From Actinomycetes bacterium (lineage in GTDB: Bacteria > Actinomycetota > Acidimicrobiia > Acidimicrobiales > Palsa-688): DNA of 64,000 bases. The stretch is from positions 21,134 through 85,133 of the forward strand of contig JAKAQB010000008.1 of the NCBI GenBank assembly GCA_021811865.1, given 5' to 3'. Below the pieces are notes generated by a model, which saw nothing but the letters and a program-made list of their open reading frames with translations, searched no databases and had not been told where the DNA came from. A program made the translations under genes and the position numbers. Shown here piece by piece: positions 44,298-52,450 of this stretch (the first letter of the stretch is position 1; each line of letters starts with the position of its first letter).

Positions 44298-45269
44298 CTA
44301 CCGGTGCCCGGCGACGGCGTGGGGCTGGTACGCCGCCTCCAGGCGCGCCACCTCTGCGGCCTCGAGGCGTACGTCGACGGCCCCGACTGCGTCGTCGAGG
44401 TGCGACAGCTTGGTGGCACCGACGATCGGTGCGGCGATCCCGGGCTTGCCCAGCATCCAGGCAAGCGCCACCTGGGCCATCGGCACGCCGCGCTCGGAGG
44501 CGACGGCAGCGACGGCCTCGACGATGGGGCGGTCCGCCTCCCCGTAGAGGGTCTTGCCAAACTCGTCGGTCTCGCTCCGCTCGCTCCTCGCCTCCCAGGG
44601 CCGGGCGAGCCGGCCCCGGGCGAGGGGGCTCCAGGGGACGAGCCCGACTCCCTGGTCGGCGCAGAGGGGGATCATCTCCCTCTCCTCCTCCCGGTACAGG
44701 AGGTTGTAGTGGTCCTGCATGGTGACGAACTTGGTCCACCCGTGGCGGGAAGCGACGTGCTGCGCCTTGGCGAACTGCCAGGCATACATGGAGGACGCTC
44801 CGATGTAGCGGACCTTGCCGGCGCGCACGACGTCGTGCAGCGCCTCCATCGTCTCCTCGATGGGTGTGCGGTCGTCCCAGCGGTGGATCTGGTAGAGGTC
44901 GACGTAGTCGACTCCGAGGCGTCGGAGGCTGGCGTCGACCTCGGTCAGTATCGCCTTGCGGGACAAGCCGGAGCCGTTGGGCCCCGGGCGCATCCGTCCG
45001 TGGACCTTCGTGGCGAGCACGACCTCCTCGCGCGTTGCGAAGTCGGCGAGGGCCCGGCCGGTGATCTCCTCGCTGGAACCGTCGGAGTACACGTTGGCGG
45101 TGTCGAAGAAGTTGATGCCCGCTTCGATCGCCTTGCGGAAGAAGGGCCGGGCGTCGTCCTCCCGCAGGCTCCACGGGTGGTTCCCCCGCTCGGGCTCGCC
45201 GTAGCTCATGCATCCCAGGCAGATGCGGGACACCTGCGCGCCGGTAGTTCCGAGGTTGACGTACTCCAT
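44298..45269 (-). CDS. Aldo/keto reductase
   Basis: NADPH-dependent oxidoreductase, 323 residues, TIM barrel. The catalytic tetrad is in FFDTANVYSDGSSEE (Asp and Tyr), VLATKVHG (Lys) and DLYQIHRWD (His). Late motifs are SPLARGRLARPW and PIVGATKLSHLDDAV, typical of the AKR subfamily near YajO/Tas. Residue FGKTLYGEAD suggests standard cofactor-binding loops. Substrate unknown. Convergent with the PH-domain genes, divergent from ddaH. Confidence 0.93.
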   Translation of the reverse strand: MEYVNLGTTGAQVSRICLGCMSYGEPERGNHPWSLREDDARPFFRKAIEAGINFFDTANVYSDGSSEEITGRALADFATREEVVLATKVHGRMRPGPNGSGLSRKAILTEVDASLRRLGVDYVDLYQIHRWDDRTPIEETMEALHDVVRAGKVRYIGASSMYAWQFAKAQHVASRHGWTKFVTMQDHYNLLYREEEREMIPLCADQGVGLVPWSPLARGRLARPWEARSERSETDEFGKTLYGEADRPIVEAVAAVASERGVPMAQVALAWMLGKPGIAAPIVGATKLSHLDDAVGAVDVRLEAAEVARLEAAYQPHAVAGHR

Positions 45270-45361
45270 GCGCCCCGTCTACCACGCCGGCCGGCGACGT
45301 GCCGGTGCTCTTATCCTCGCCGGGCGGCGGCGCCCCCCGCCGAAGCGGCATCATCGGGGGC

Positions 45362-46132
45362 ATGACCACAGCCCTCGTCCGCCGGCCGAGCCCGAGGCTC
45401 GACCAGGGGATCGTCACCCACATAGAGCGGCGCTCCGTCGACCTCGGGCTGGCGCTGGCGCAGTGGGACGGCTACATCGCCGCCCTCGCCGGGGCCGGTT
45501 GGCGCATGGTGGAGGTGGCCCCGGCGGAGGACTGTCCCGACAGCGTGTTCGTGGAGGACACGATGGTCGCCTACGGCGGCGTCGCCGTCATTGCCCGCTC
45601 TGGCGCCGGCACCCGCCTACCCGAGACAGCCGGCGTCGAGGCCAGCGTCGCCGGTCTCGGGTACACCGTGACCCGCATCGAGCCGCCCGGGACGCTCGAA
45701 GGTGGCGACGTGCTGAAGGTGGGTGACACGGTGTACGTGGGCAGCGGCGGGCGGACCAACGGCGAGGGGATCCGCCAGTTGCGCCGCATCCTCGGGCCGC
45801 TAGGCGCCAGCGTGGTGGCTGTCCCGGTCCGCTCCGTCCTGCACCTGAAGTCAGCGGTCACCGCCCTCCCCGACGGGACGGTGATCGGGTACACACCGAT
45901 CGTCGACGAACCGGGCCTGTTCCCCCGCTTCCTCTCCATGCCGGAGGAGGCCGGTGCCCATGTCGTCGACTTGGGGGAGGGGCGGGTCCTGATGGCGGCA
46001 GGCGCGGCGCGCAGCGCCGAGCTCGTCGCCGACCTCGGCTACGAGCCGGTCGTCGTGGACATCTCCGAGTACGAGAAGCTGGAGGGCTGCGTCACCTGCC
46101 TGTCCGTCCGGCTGCGAGCCGTCGACCGCTAG
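45362..46132 (+). CDS. ddaH: Dimethylargininase (N(G),N(G)-dimethylarginine dimethylaminohydrolase)
   Basis: Hydrolyses methylated arginines to citrulline plus methylamines, a guanidino-modifying enzyme. Motifs: CPDSVFVEDTMV (substrate-binding acidic residues), GTLEGGDVLKVGDTVYVG, VLHLKSAVTALPDGTVI (catalytic His) and EGCVTCLSVRL (catalytic Cys). 256 residues matches family size. ATG at 45362 is preceded by GGGGG; an upstream in-frame start is low-complexity. The truncated arginine deiminase at the window's right end belongs to the same superfamily but is not adjacent. Confidence 0.9.
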   Translation: MTTALVRRPSPRLDQGIVTHIERRSVDLGLALAQWDGYIAALAGAGWRMVEVAPAEDCPDSVFVEDTMVAYGGVAVIARSGAGTRLPETAGVEASVAGLGYTVTRIEPPGTLEGGDVLKVGDTVYVGSGGRTNGEGIRQLRRILGPLGASVVAVPVRSVLHLKSAVTALPDGTVIGYTPIVDEPGLFPRFLSMPEEAGAHVVDLGEGRVLMAAGAARSAELVADLGYEPVVVDISEYEKLEGCVTCLSVRLRAVDR

Positions 46133-46145
46133 CATCGCCCGCCAC

Positions 46146-47885
46146 ATGCTGCCGGCCGGCGCCGTCCGTACAGGGGTCCCAGGCCATCGCGCCGGGAGGC
46201 GACCGGAGCTCCGTTCGTTGGTCGTGTGGGTTCCGGTCGTCGTGGTGCTCCTCGTCGGCCTGACCGCCATGTACACCGCCGCGACCCGTGGCGTCGGCTC
46301 CGACTCGGACACCGCTTCGCTCGTCCTCGAGGGCCAGTCGGTGCTGCAGGGCCACGTGGCGCTCCACGGCTGGGCCCTGTCGCTCGACTCGTTTTGGACC
46401 TCGGAGGTGCCGTTCTACGCCATCGCCGACCTGCTGGCCGGCGTCCGACCGCTGCTGTTGTACCTCGTGCCCGCATTCCTCTACGCGTCGGTGGTGGTCG
46501 TGTGCGCAGCGCTGGCGGCCGCCGCCGCGAGCAACCGGAGCGGGGCCGTTGCTGGCGTCGTCGCCGTCACCGCCCTCCTGGCCTTCCCCACCTGGGCGAT
46601 GTCGCTCGTCGTCCTTCGCGGCGGCCACCACCTGGGTGCCGTGCTGTACTCCCTCGTCGCCTTCTGGTGCCTGCGGCGCGGCCGGTGGGGCTGGTCGGCG
46701 GCTCTCGCCGGCGTCCTGCTCGCCGCCGGCATGCTCGGCGACCTGATGACGGTGGCGTACGGGACGGCCCCGCTGCTCGTCGCCGGCGTCGCCGCCATGC
46801 TGCGCGGCGGGTCGGTGCGCGACGGGCGGGTGCAGGTCGGCGTCGCCCTCGGCGCCGCCGCCGGAGCGCTCGTCGTGCGGGAGGCGGCCAAGGCGGTCGG
46901 CACGTTCGGCATCGCCGCCGCCAACCCTCTTGCCGGCGGGCAGCAGATCGTCCACAACCTCCGCCACCTATACAGCCTCGGAGGGGAGCTGGTGGGGTGG
47001 AAGCACACCGTGTTCGGGACGGCCGGCGCGCCGCCGGCGCTGTACGACCTGCGCATGGTCGGCGCCGCCTTCGTCGTCGCCTGCTCAGCGCTGGCGTTGC
47101 TGAGGCTGCTCGCCGGCGTGGTCGCCGGCGGTCCGGTGGACACGGCCCGCTCTGTGGGCAGGCAGGGTGCGGGCCGGCAGGGTGCGGGCGGGGGGAGCCG
47201 GCGGGGCGCCGAGGCCCCGTGGTGGCAGTCGGAGCCGGGCGGCTGGAGGATCGACGACGCCCTCGTGGTCGCCTGCTTCGGGGCGGCGGCGACGTATGTG
47301 ATCCTCGCGTTCGCCAACATCCCCAACCTCGACCGGTACCTGGCGCCGACGGCGCTGTTCATGAGCCTGCTCACCTCCCGGGTCATCGCCCGGGCCTGGT
47401 CCCGGCTGGCGGCCACGGGTTGGGGTGTGCTGCCGGCGGTCGGGGTGGTGGCGGTGGGGATCACGGTGGCGTACGGGGCGGCGTTCGGCTACCAGCTGAC
47501 GACGACTCAGTACCCGCAGCCCGCCCCCGCCCTGGCGTCGTGGCTGCGGGCCCACCACCTGACCGAGGGCGTCGGGGCCTACTGGGCGGCGAGCCTGACG
47601 ACGGTGGAGGCAGACGGCCACGTACGGGTCCGCCCCGTGATCCCCGACTCCCATGGCCACCTCGTGCGCTACATGCGGGAGTCGGCGCAAGAGTGGTACG
47701 CCGGCCGCTCCTTCGACTTCCTAGTGTTCCAACCCGGCCCCCTGGCCCTCGGCGTGACCCCCGGCGAGGCGGCTGCCACCTGGGGCCCGCCGGCCCACCA
47801 GTACGCCGTGGACGGCTACCTGGTGCTGGTTTGGGCGCGGCCGTTCGCGGTGCCGGCTACCCGGGGGGTCGGCGCCGGGCCGTAG
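46146..47885 (+). CDS. Multi-pass membrane protein, possible GT-C-type glycosyltransferase
   Basis: 579 residues with about ten hydrophobic segments from residue 25 to 460 and a C-terminal extramembrane domain. An acidic DSDTASLVLEGQSVLQGH motif follows the first membrane helix, the place where GT-C fold transferases keep their catalytic Asp/Glu, and WTSEVPFY fits the loop. A Gly/Arg-rich insertion lies near residue 340. I cannot name the donor or acceptor and no sugar-biosynthesis gene is adjacent. ATG at 46146 starts 14 bases after ddaH, so the two may be cotranscribed. Confidence 0.6.
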   Translation: MLPAGAVRTGVPGHRAGRRPELRSLVVWVPVVVVLLVGLTAMYTAATRGVGSDSDTASLVLEGQSVLQGHVALHGWALSLDSFWTSEVPFYAIADLLAGVRPLLLYLVPAFLYASVVVVCAALAAAAASNRSGAVAGVVAVTALLAFPTWAMSLVVLRGGHHLGAVLYSLVAFWCLRRGRWGWSAALAGVLLAAGMLGDLMTVAYGTAPLLVAGVAAMLRGGSVRDGRVQVGVALGAAAGALVVREAAKAVGTFGIAAANPLAGGQQIVHNLRHLYSLGGELVGWKHTVFGTAGAPPALYDLRMVGAAFVVACSALALLRLLAGVVAGGPVDTARSVGRQGAGRQGAGGGSRRGAEAPWWQSEPGGWRIDDALVVACFGAAATYVILAFANIPNLDRYLAPTALFMSLLTSRVIARAWSRLAATGWGVLPAVGVVAVGITVAYGAAFGYQLTTTQYPQPAPALASWLRAHHLTEGVGAYWAASLTTVEADGHVRVRPVIPDSHGHLVRYMRESAQEWYAGRSFDFLVFQPGPLALGVTPGEAAATWGPPAHQYAVDGYLVLVWARPFAVPATRGVGAGP

Positions 47886-48046
47886 GGACCTTCTCGCGTC
47901 CGCCTGACCGCCGGCGCTGGTGGATGGGCGGGCCGGCGCCGGCGCCGGCGTTGGTGTCGACCGGCGCTCGCCGAGATCACCGATGTCGCCGAGGTGCGGC
48001 GCCACCACCGGGGCGGAGGCGCGCCGCCCGGCAAGGGCGACCTGCC

Positions 48047-48511
48047 TCAGCCTCCGGAGGAGCTGCTCGCGCCCGACGAGCTGCCGCAGGCGGCAAGGAT
48101 GCCGTTGGCGGCCGAGGTGAGGGCGGTCACGTTGACCTTGCCCTTGCCGGCGGCCTCCAGATCCACGACGAAGTGGTGCACGGCGGTCTGGACCGCAGGG
48201 CTGGTGCTCTTCGCCTCGGTCTCCAGCTTGCTGACGTAGCCGGCGATGGCGTGGGCGAAGGTGCTGGGATGCGCCGCGGCGTTGGGGAGGCTCGTCTCGA
48301 TGCTGGTCAGCGTCGAGGAGAGCTGGGAGCACCCCGACGTCGCGGCGGTGCCCGAGGCCGCGGCCCCCGTTGTCGCCGAGCTGGCCGGCACGCTCGTCGT
48401 CGTCGTCGGGTGCTTCGCCGACCCCGACGTCGAGGACGACGACTTGCCACCGCAGGCGGCCACTCCGATGGCCATGGCGACGACGCCTGCAACAGTCACC
48501 ACTCTTCGCAC
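48047..48511 (-). CDS. Putative lipoprotein of unknown function
   Basis: 154 residues from GTG at 48511, with AAAGGA upstream. The N-terminus VRRVVTVAGVVAMAIGVAAC is a lipoprotein signal with lipobox GVAAC, followed by a Ser/Thr/Gly-rich linker of 45 residues and a small helical domain containing two Cys (GCSQLSSTLTSIETSL and ILAACGSSSG), which could form a disulfide. It ends in a Ser/Gly-rich tail. No family recognised. Expected to be anchored on the outer face of the cell membrane. Confidence 0.7.
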   Translation of the reverse strand: MRRVVTVAGVVAMAIGVAACGGKSSSSTSGSAKHPTTTTSVPASSATTGAAASGTAATSGCSQLSSTLTSIETSLPNAAAHPSTFAHAIAGYVSKLETEAKSTSPAVQTAVHHFVVDLEAAGKGKVNVTALTSAANGILAACGSSSGASSSSGG

Positions 48512-48748
48512 CGTAGGAGTCCTTTCTCTCGGTGAAGGGGTCAATACCGACATACTACCCGCCACAACGCCACATCAAGGGGCCCTTATATCCGGTCTGT
48601 CCCTGGGTGGCCTCAAGGCCTAGCTAGCCAGGCCCCACCCAGACCCGGGCACCGAGTCGACCACCGCGCTGCGGGCGCCCCGGCGTCGCCGCCACCCCGG
48701 CGCCACCACCACCTGTAGCGGTGGTCGCCGGTCCTGGGCTGCAAACCT

Positions 48749-48787
48749 TGGAAGCTTGTCGGTGTCCAGCGACAACGCGCTTCCAAA
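48749..48787. repeat. Interspersed 39-nt hairpin element, copy 2
   Basis: TTGGAAGC and GCTTCCAA (8-bp outer stem), TTGTCG and CGACAA (6-bp inner stem), loop GTGTCCAG, with CGC bulged on one side. It shares GTCCAGCGACAA and GCTTCCAAAG exactly with copy 1 at 9934-9972, on the same strand and in the same kind of gap. Outer-stem pairing is kept although a base differs (A-U here, G-U there). Confidence 0.65.
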
Positions 48788-48863
48788 GTTCCGTCGGGCA
48801 GGTCAACCGCCGAGCACGCTGAGTGAGGAAGGGCGCGAAGGCACCACGAACTAGTTCGACGGA

Positions 48864-48881
48864 CTAGCTAGCGCTAGCTAG
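48864..48881. repeat. 18-bp CTAG palindrome
   Basis: CTAGCTAGCGCTAGCTAG is a perfect palindrome, followed at once by another CTAG that contains the stop codon of the acyl-CoA dehydrogenase gene. CTAG is generally rare in bacterial DNA. It could act as a terminator stem or be a recombination scar. Confidence 0.6.
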
Positions 48882-50039
48882 CTAGGCGTCGTGTAGGCGG
48901 GCGAGCAGCCCCCGGGCGATCACCATGCGCTGGATCTCGTTGGTCCCCTCCCCGATGATGAGGAGCGGAGCGTCGCGGAAGTAGCGCTCGACGGGAAAGT
49001 CGGTCGTGTAGCCGTACCCGCCGTGGATGCGCATGGCGTCGGTCGCCACCTCCAAGGCGGTCTCCGAGGCGAACAGCTTGGCCATGCCGGCTTCGACGTC
49101 CGACCGTTCTCCTCGATCGAACCGCTCGGCCGCCGAGCGCACGAGCAGCCGGGACGCCTCGACCTTGGTTGCCATGTCGGCCAGCTTGAACGCGATGGCC
49201 TGGTGCTTGACGATCGGCACGCCAAAGGCCTCCCGCTGCCGGGCGTACGCCATGGCGGCGTCGAGGGCGGCGCGAGCGACGCCCACGGCCCGGGCTGCGA
49301 CGTTGATCCGTCCGAGCTCGAGGGAGCCGAGCAGGAACTGCAGCCCGCGGCCGAGCCCCTCTGGTCCTCCGAGCACGGCGCCTGCAGGCACGCGGTGGTC
49401 CTCGTAGCTCATCTCAACCGTCTCGATCCCCTTGTAGCCGAGCTTGGGGATGTGCCGCGAGACACCTATGCCGCCCCAGCGCGGGCCGGGCTCCTTCTCC
49501 ACGAGGAAGCAGGTGATCCCTTGGGGGGCGCGGGCGGCCAGCGCGACCAGGCCGGCCCGCTCGCCATTGGTGATCCACATCTTGGTGCCGTTGAGGATGT
49601 AGTCGTCGCCGTCGGGTTGGGCCCGGCAGCGCAAGGAGCCAGCGTCGCTGCCGGCGTCGGGCTCGCTCAGGCTGAACGCTGCCCGCGGGTCGCCGGCGGC
49701 CATCCGGGGCAGCCAGGTCTCGCGCTGGGCGGGGGTGCCGTGGCGGGCGATGAGGTCGGCGACGATCATGTGGGTGTTGACGACGCCGGCGAGCGACATC
49801 CAGCCGTAGGCGAGCTCCTCCATGAGGCGGGCGTAGGTCACGGTGCCCAGCCCGTAGCCGCCGTACCCGGGTGGGATGAGCGCCCCGAAGAGACCGAACG
49901 CCTTCATCTGCGCCACCCACGCCTCGGGGTACTCGTCCGCGTGCTCCAGCTCCGAGGCGCGGGGGATGACCTCCCGGCTGACCCAGCCTCGCACCGTCTG
50001 CACCAACTCCTCGCTCGTGGCGTCATCGACCGTCGCCAT
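48882..50039 (-). CDS. Acyl-CoA dehydrogenase
   Basis: FAD-dependent enzyme introducing a 2,3-double bond into acyl-CoA. 385 residues with the three-domain ACAD layout: N-terminal helices (FGALIPPGYGGYGLGTVTYARLMEELA), beta domain FSLSEPDAGSDAGSLRCRA and KMWITNGERAGLVAL, and C-terminal helices with MRIHGGYGYTTDFPVERYFRDA and LIIGEGTNEIQRMVIAR; the Glu of EGT is the usual catalytic base. Start at 50039 (ATG). Divergent from the PucR-like regulator; the three repeats between them may be its operator. Substrate chain type cannot be read. Confidence 0.93.
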   Translation of the reverse strand: MATVDDATSEELVQTVRGWVSREVIPRASELEHADEYPEAWVAQMKAFGLFGALIPPGYGGYGLGTVTYARLMEELAYGWMSLAGVVNTHMIVADLIARHGTPAQRETWLPRMAAGDPRAAFSLSEPDAGSDAGSLRCRAQPDGDDYILNGTKMWITNGERAGLVALAARAPQGITCFLVEKEPGPRWGGIGVSRHIPKLGYKGIETVEMSYEDHRVPAGAVLGGPEGLGRGLQFLLGSLELGRINVAARAVGVARAALDAAMAYARQREAFGVPIVKHQAIAFKLADMATKVEASRLLVRSAAERFDRGERSDVEAGMAKLFASETALEVATDAMRIHGGYGYTTDFPVERYFRDAPLLIIGEGTNEIQRMVIARGLLARLHDA

Positions 50040-50073
50040 GCGGCCGCCTCCCTTTCCGGTGGGCTGTCTGATC

Positions 50074-50127
50074 GGGACATCGTCTCCAGAAGGGACATTG
50101 TCTCCTGAAGGGACATTGTCTCCAGAA
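50074..50127. repeat. Three tandem 18-bp repeats, candidate operator
   Basis: GGGACATCGTCTCCAGAA, GGGACATTGTCTCCTGAA and GGGACATTGTCTCCAGAA stand head to tail at 50074, 50092 and 50110. Each unit contains GACAttGTC, a short inverted repeat. The array lies 35 bases before the acyl-CoA dehydrogenase start and about 115 before the regulator start, so it may control both. Confidence 0.65.
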
Positions 50128-50240
50128 GACAGTTCCCGCCTGCGAATTCACCCCGCGACACCGAGTGACGGACCCCTCTTCTGTGTGTACGGTGACACCC
50201 GAGCGGTGGGGGATCCGCCGCCGACCGGAGGGGGAACGTG

Positions 50241-51542
50241 ATGGCCGATGTCGGCGTGCCGGGCCCGGCCACGACGATGCCGCCTCGGGTTGCCTCGGTG
50301 CTCGCCGAGGTCGCTTCTCAGCTGGAGGACGAGGCCGACCAGATAGCGATCACCATGGTGGAGGCCTACAAGGCAGAGATACCGCAGTACGCGGCGATAG
50401 CCGACGACGACCTGCTGCGTGACGTCCACACGGTGTCGTCGGTCATGGTCCGCTGCTGGCTGGCGGTGATGCGCACCGGCTTGCCGCTCGAACCAGGGCT
50501 GCTCGGCCCCCTCGAGGAGGGCGCTCGCCGGCGCGCCGCCCAGGGCTTCGACCTGCAGGCGCTACTGCGGGCGTACCGCATAGGGATCCGGGTCATGTGG
50601 AGCGAGATCACGGGGGCGACGGCCTGGCGGGGCCGACCCCTGCAGGGGGTGCTTGCCCAGGTAGGCACCTGGGTGCTCGACTTCGCCGACCGGATCTGCA
50701 CGAGCGTTGCTGCCGCCTACCTGGAGGAGGCCGCACGAGCCGCCCGTGAGCGCGAGCACCGGCGCTCGTCGCTGCTGAGCCTGATCCTCGCCGGTCCCAG
50801 TTCGGAGTCGCTGGACGCCTTGGAGGAGCTCAGCGGCCCGCACTGCGTCGTGCTCGCCCGCACGGACGGCGACCCGTCCCTGGCCCAGCTCGAGGCGCTC
50901 GGCACGCGCCTCGAGTCCCAGGCCGGCGCTCTCCTCTGGACGGTCCGGCACCGCAGCGTCGTCGCCGCCGTCGCCCTTCCCGCCGACACGGCGCGGGGCC
51001 GCCTCCGCGGCCAGCTCTCCCGCGTCGTGCTGCAGGGAGGGTTCGCCGGGTTTGGCGTCGGTGGCCGGGCGGCCAGCGCCTGCGAGACGCGCCAGAGCTA
51101 CGCCGAGGCGGTAGAGGCGCTGCGCATCGGCTCGCTCCTCGACGGCGGTGCCGGCGCCACCGTCCACGACCACCAAGAGCTGGCGCTGATCGCCGCCGTC
51201 GCTGCCGACCCGGCCCGGGCCCGCCGGTTGGTGGCCGACACCCTCGACGTGCTCGAGCCGGTCGGCAACCGGGAGTGGGTGCTGCCGACTCTCGAGGCCT
51301 ACCTCGTCCACCAGGGCAGGCTGAAGCAGGTCGCCTCCGCCCTCAACATCCACCAGAGCACCGTCAAGTACCGCCTCAACGAGCTGCGCCCCCTCGTCCA
51401 CGAGGCGCTCCACGACGGCGAGGCCTCCGGCCGGCTACTGCTCGCCATCCGCGTCGACCGGCTGCTGCATGCCGAGGCCGCCTCCGCCGGACGGGCACCG
51501 CCGGCGTGGGCACGCAGCCCCGCCGGGCGCCAGGCGTCCTGA
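50241..51542 (+). CDS. PucR/CdaR-like helix-turn-helix regulator
   Basis: 433 residues. The C-terminal HTH_30 domain is unmistakable: LVHQGRLKQVASALNIHQSTVKYRLNELR, preceded by LEAYL and followed by a helical end. The central part (FAGFGVGGRAASACETRQSYAEAVEAL) matches the GGDEF-like region of this family, and the N-terminal 170 residues are a helical sensing domain with LLRAYRIGIRVMWSEI. Such proteins activate purine, sugar-acid or amino-acid catabolic genes. Starts GTG 50238 or ATG 50241, with GGAGGGGG upstream. Lies between an acyl-CoA dehydrogenase and the liv importer. Confidence 0.88.
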   Translation: MADVGVPGPATTMPPRVASVLAEVASQLEDEADQIAITMVEAYKAEIPQYAAIADDDLLRDVHTVSSVMVRCWLAVMRTGLPLEPGLLGPLEEGARRRAAQGFDLQALLRAYRIGIRVMWSEITGATAWRGRPLQGVLAQVGTWVLDFADRICTSVAAAYLEEAARAAREREHRRSSLLSLILAGPSSESLDALEELSGPHCVVLARTDGDPSLAQLEALGTRLESQAGALLWTVRHRSVVAAVALPADTARGRLRGQLSRVVLQGGFAGFGVGGRAASACETRQSYAEAVEALRIGSLLDGGAGATVHDHQELALIAAVAADPARARRLVADTLDVLEPVGNREWVLPTLEAYLVHQGRLKQVASALNIHQSTVKYRLNELRPLVHEALHDGEASGRLLLAIRVDRLLHAEAASAGRAPPAWARSPAGRQAS

Positions 51543-51670
51543 CGGCGACGACCCCACCCCACCCGCCCCACCCCACCCGCCCCGCAGGAGCCTCGTGAAC
51601 CTCACCGACCTCTCACCAGCCGGAGGATCCTCACCGGACCCCACGGTGGTCGCCCTCGACGGGGGTTGGG

Positions 51671-52420
51671 GTGCCTGCTGAGGGGCGGGGCGCCGGCGCC
51701 CACCTCGAGGTGAGCGAGCTCACCGTCACCTACGGGCCGGTCCTCGCCCTCGAAGGCGTCTCCCTGTCGGTCGGACCGGGCTCCGCCGTCGGCCTCCTCG
51801 GGCCCAACGGGGCCGGCAAGTCCACGTTCCTGCGGGCGGTCTCCGGGCTGCTCAGATTCCACGGCGGTCGCATCGCCCACGGCGACATCCGCTACGACGG
51901 CGAGCCCGTCACCCGCCGGGACGCCGCCGGGCGGGTCAGCGGCGGCATCGCCCAGGTGCTCGAGGGGCGCCACGTCTTCGCCGACCTGTCCGTCGAGGAC
52001 AACCTCCGCGCCGGTCAGCTCCACCGCCGCCGCGGCGCCGGCGCGGCACGGGCCAGGGTCCTCGACCTGTTCCCCCTGCTCGGCCAGCGGCTCGGCCAGA
52101 AGGCCGGGCTCCTGTCGGGTGGCGAGCAGCAGATGCTCGCCATCGGCAGAGCGCTGATGAGCGAGCCGCGCCTGCTCCTGCTCGACGAGCCGTCGCTCGG
52201 CCTGGCACCTCTCGTGATCCGCGACATCGCCGATGCGCTGCGCTCCATCACTGCCGGGGGGACCACCCTGGTGCTCGTCGAGCAGTCGAGCGCCATGGCG
52301 ACCCGGGTCACCACCAGGGCGCACATCATCGACTCCGGCCGCCTGCGGGCCGAGGGCCCGACCGCCGACCTGCTCGCCGACCAGTCCGTACGGGCCGCCT
52401 ACCTGGGGGTGCAGGCGTGA
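51671..52420 (+). CDS. livF: Branched-chain amino acid-type ABC transporter, ATP-binding protein LivF
   Basis: One of two ATPases of a HAAT-family importer. 249 residues: Walker A GLLGPNGAGKSTFLRAVSGL, Q-loop VLEGRHVFADLSVEDNL (LivF-type), signature LSGGEQQMLAIGRAL, Walker B LLLLDEPSLGLAP, H-loop region LVEQS. Start is GTG at 51671. The stop lies in a 20-bp tandem duplication that separates it from livG. Gene order livF-livG-livH-livM-livK, all plus strand, gives a complete system. Confidence 0.93.
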   Translation: MPAEGRGAGAHLEVSELTVTYGPVLALEGVSLSVGPGSAVGLLGPNGAGKSTFLRAVSGLLRFHGGRIAHGDIRYDGEPVTRRDAAGRVSGGIAQVLEGRHVFADLSVEDNLRAGQLHRRRGAGAARARVLDLFPLLGQRLGQKAGLLSGGEQQMLAIGRALMSEPRLLLLDEPSLGLAPLVIRDIADALRSITAGGTTLVLVEQSSAMATRVTTRAHIIDSGRLRAEGPTADLLADQSVRAAYLGVQA

Positions 52421-52450
52421 CCCGGGGGGTGCAGGCGTGACCCTGGGGGC
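52411..52450 (+). repeat. 20-bp tandem duplication at the livF/livG junction
   Basis: GCAGGCGTGACCC(G/T)GGGGG(T/C) is repeated at 52411 and 52431. The first copy carries GTGA overlapping the livF stop; the second carries the in-frame GTG start of livG at 52437. The first GTG opens a seven-codon frame that ends over the livG start. Confidence 0.7.

Larger units (their letters stand above)
48512..48881. other. Intergenic region with hairpin repeat copy 2 and CTAG clusters
   Basis: 370 bases between the acyl-CoA dehydrogenase stop and the lipoprotein start. It contains the second 39-nt hairpin (48749-48787), eight CTAG tetramers between 48620 and 48885, and an 18-bp palindrome at its right edge. 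No gene is evident. Confidence 0.65.
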
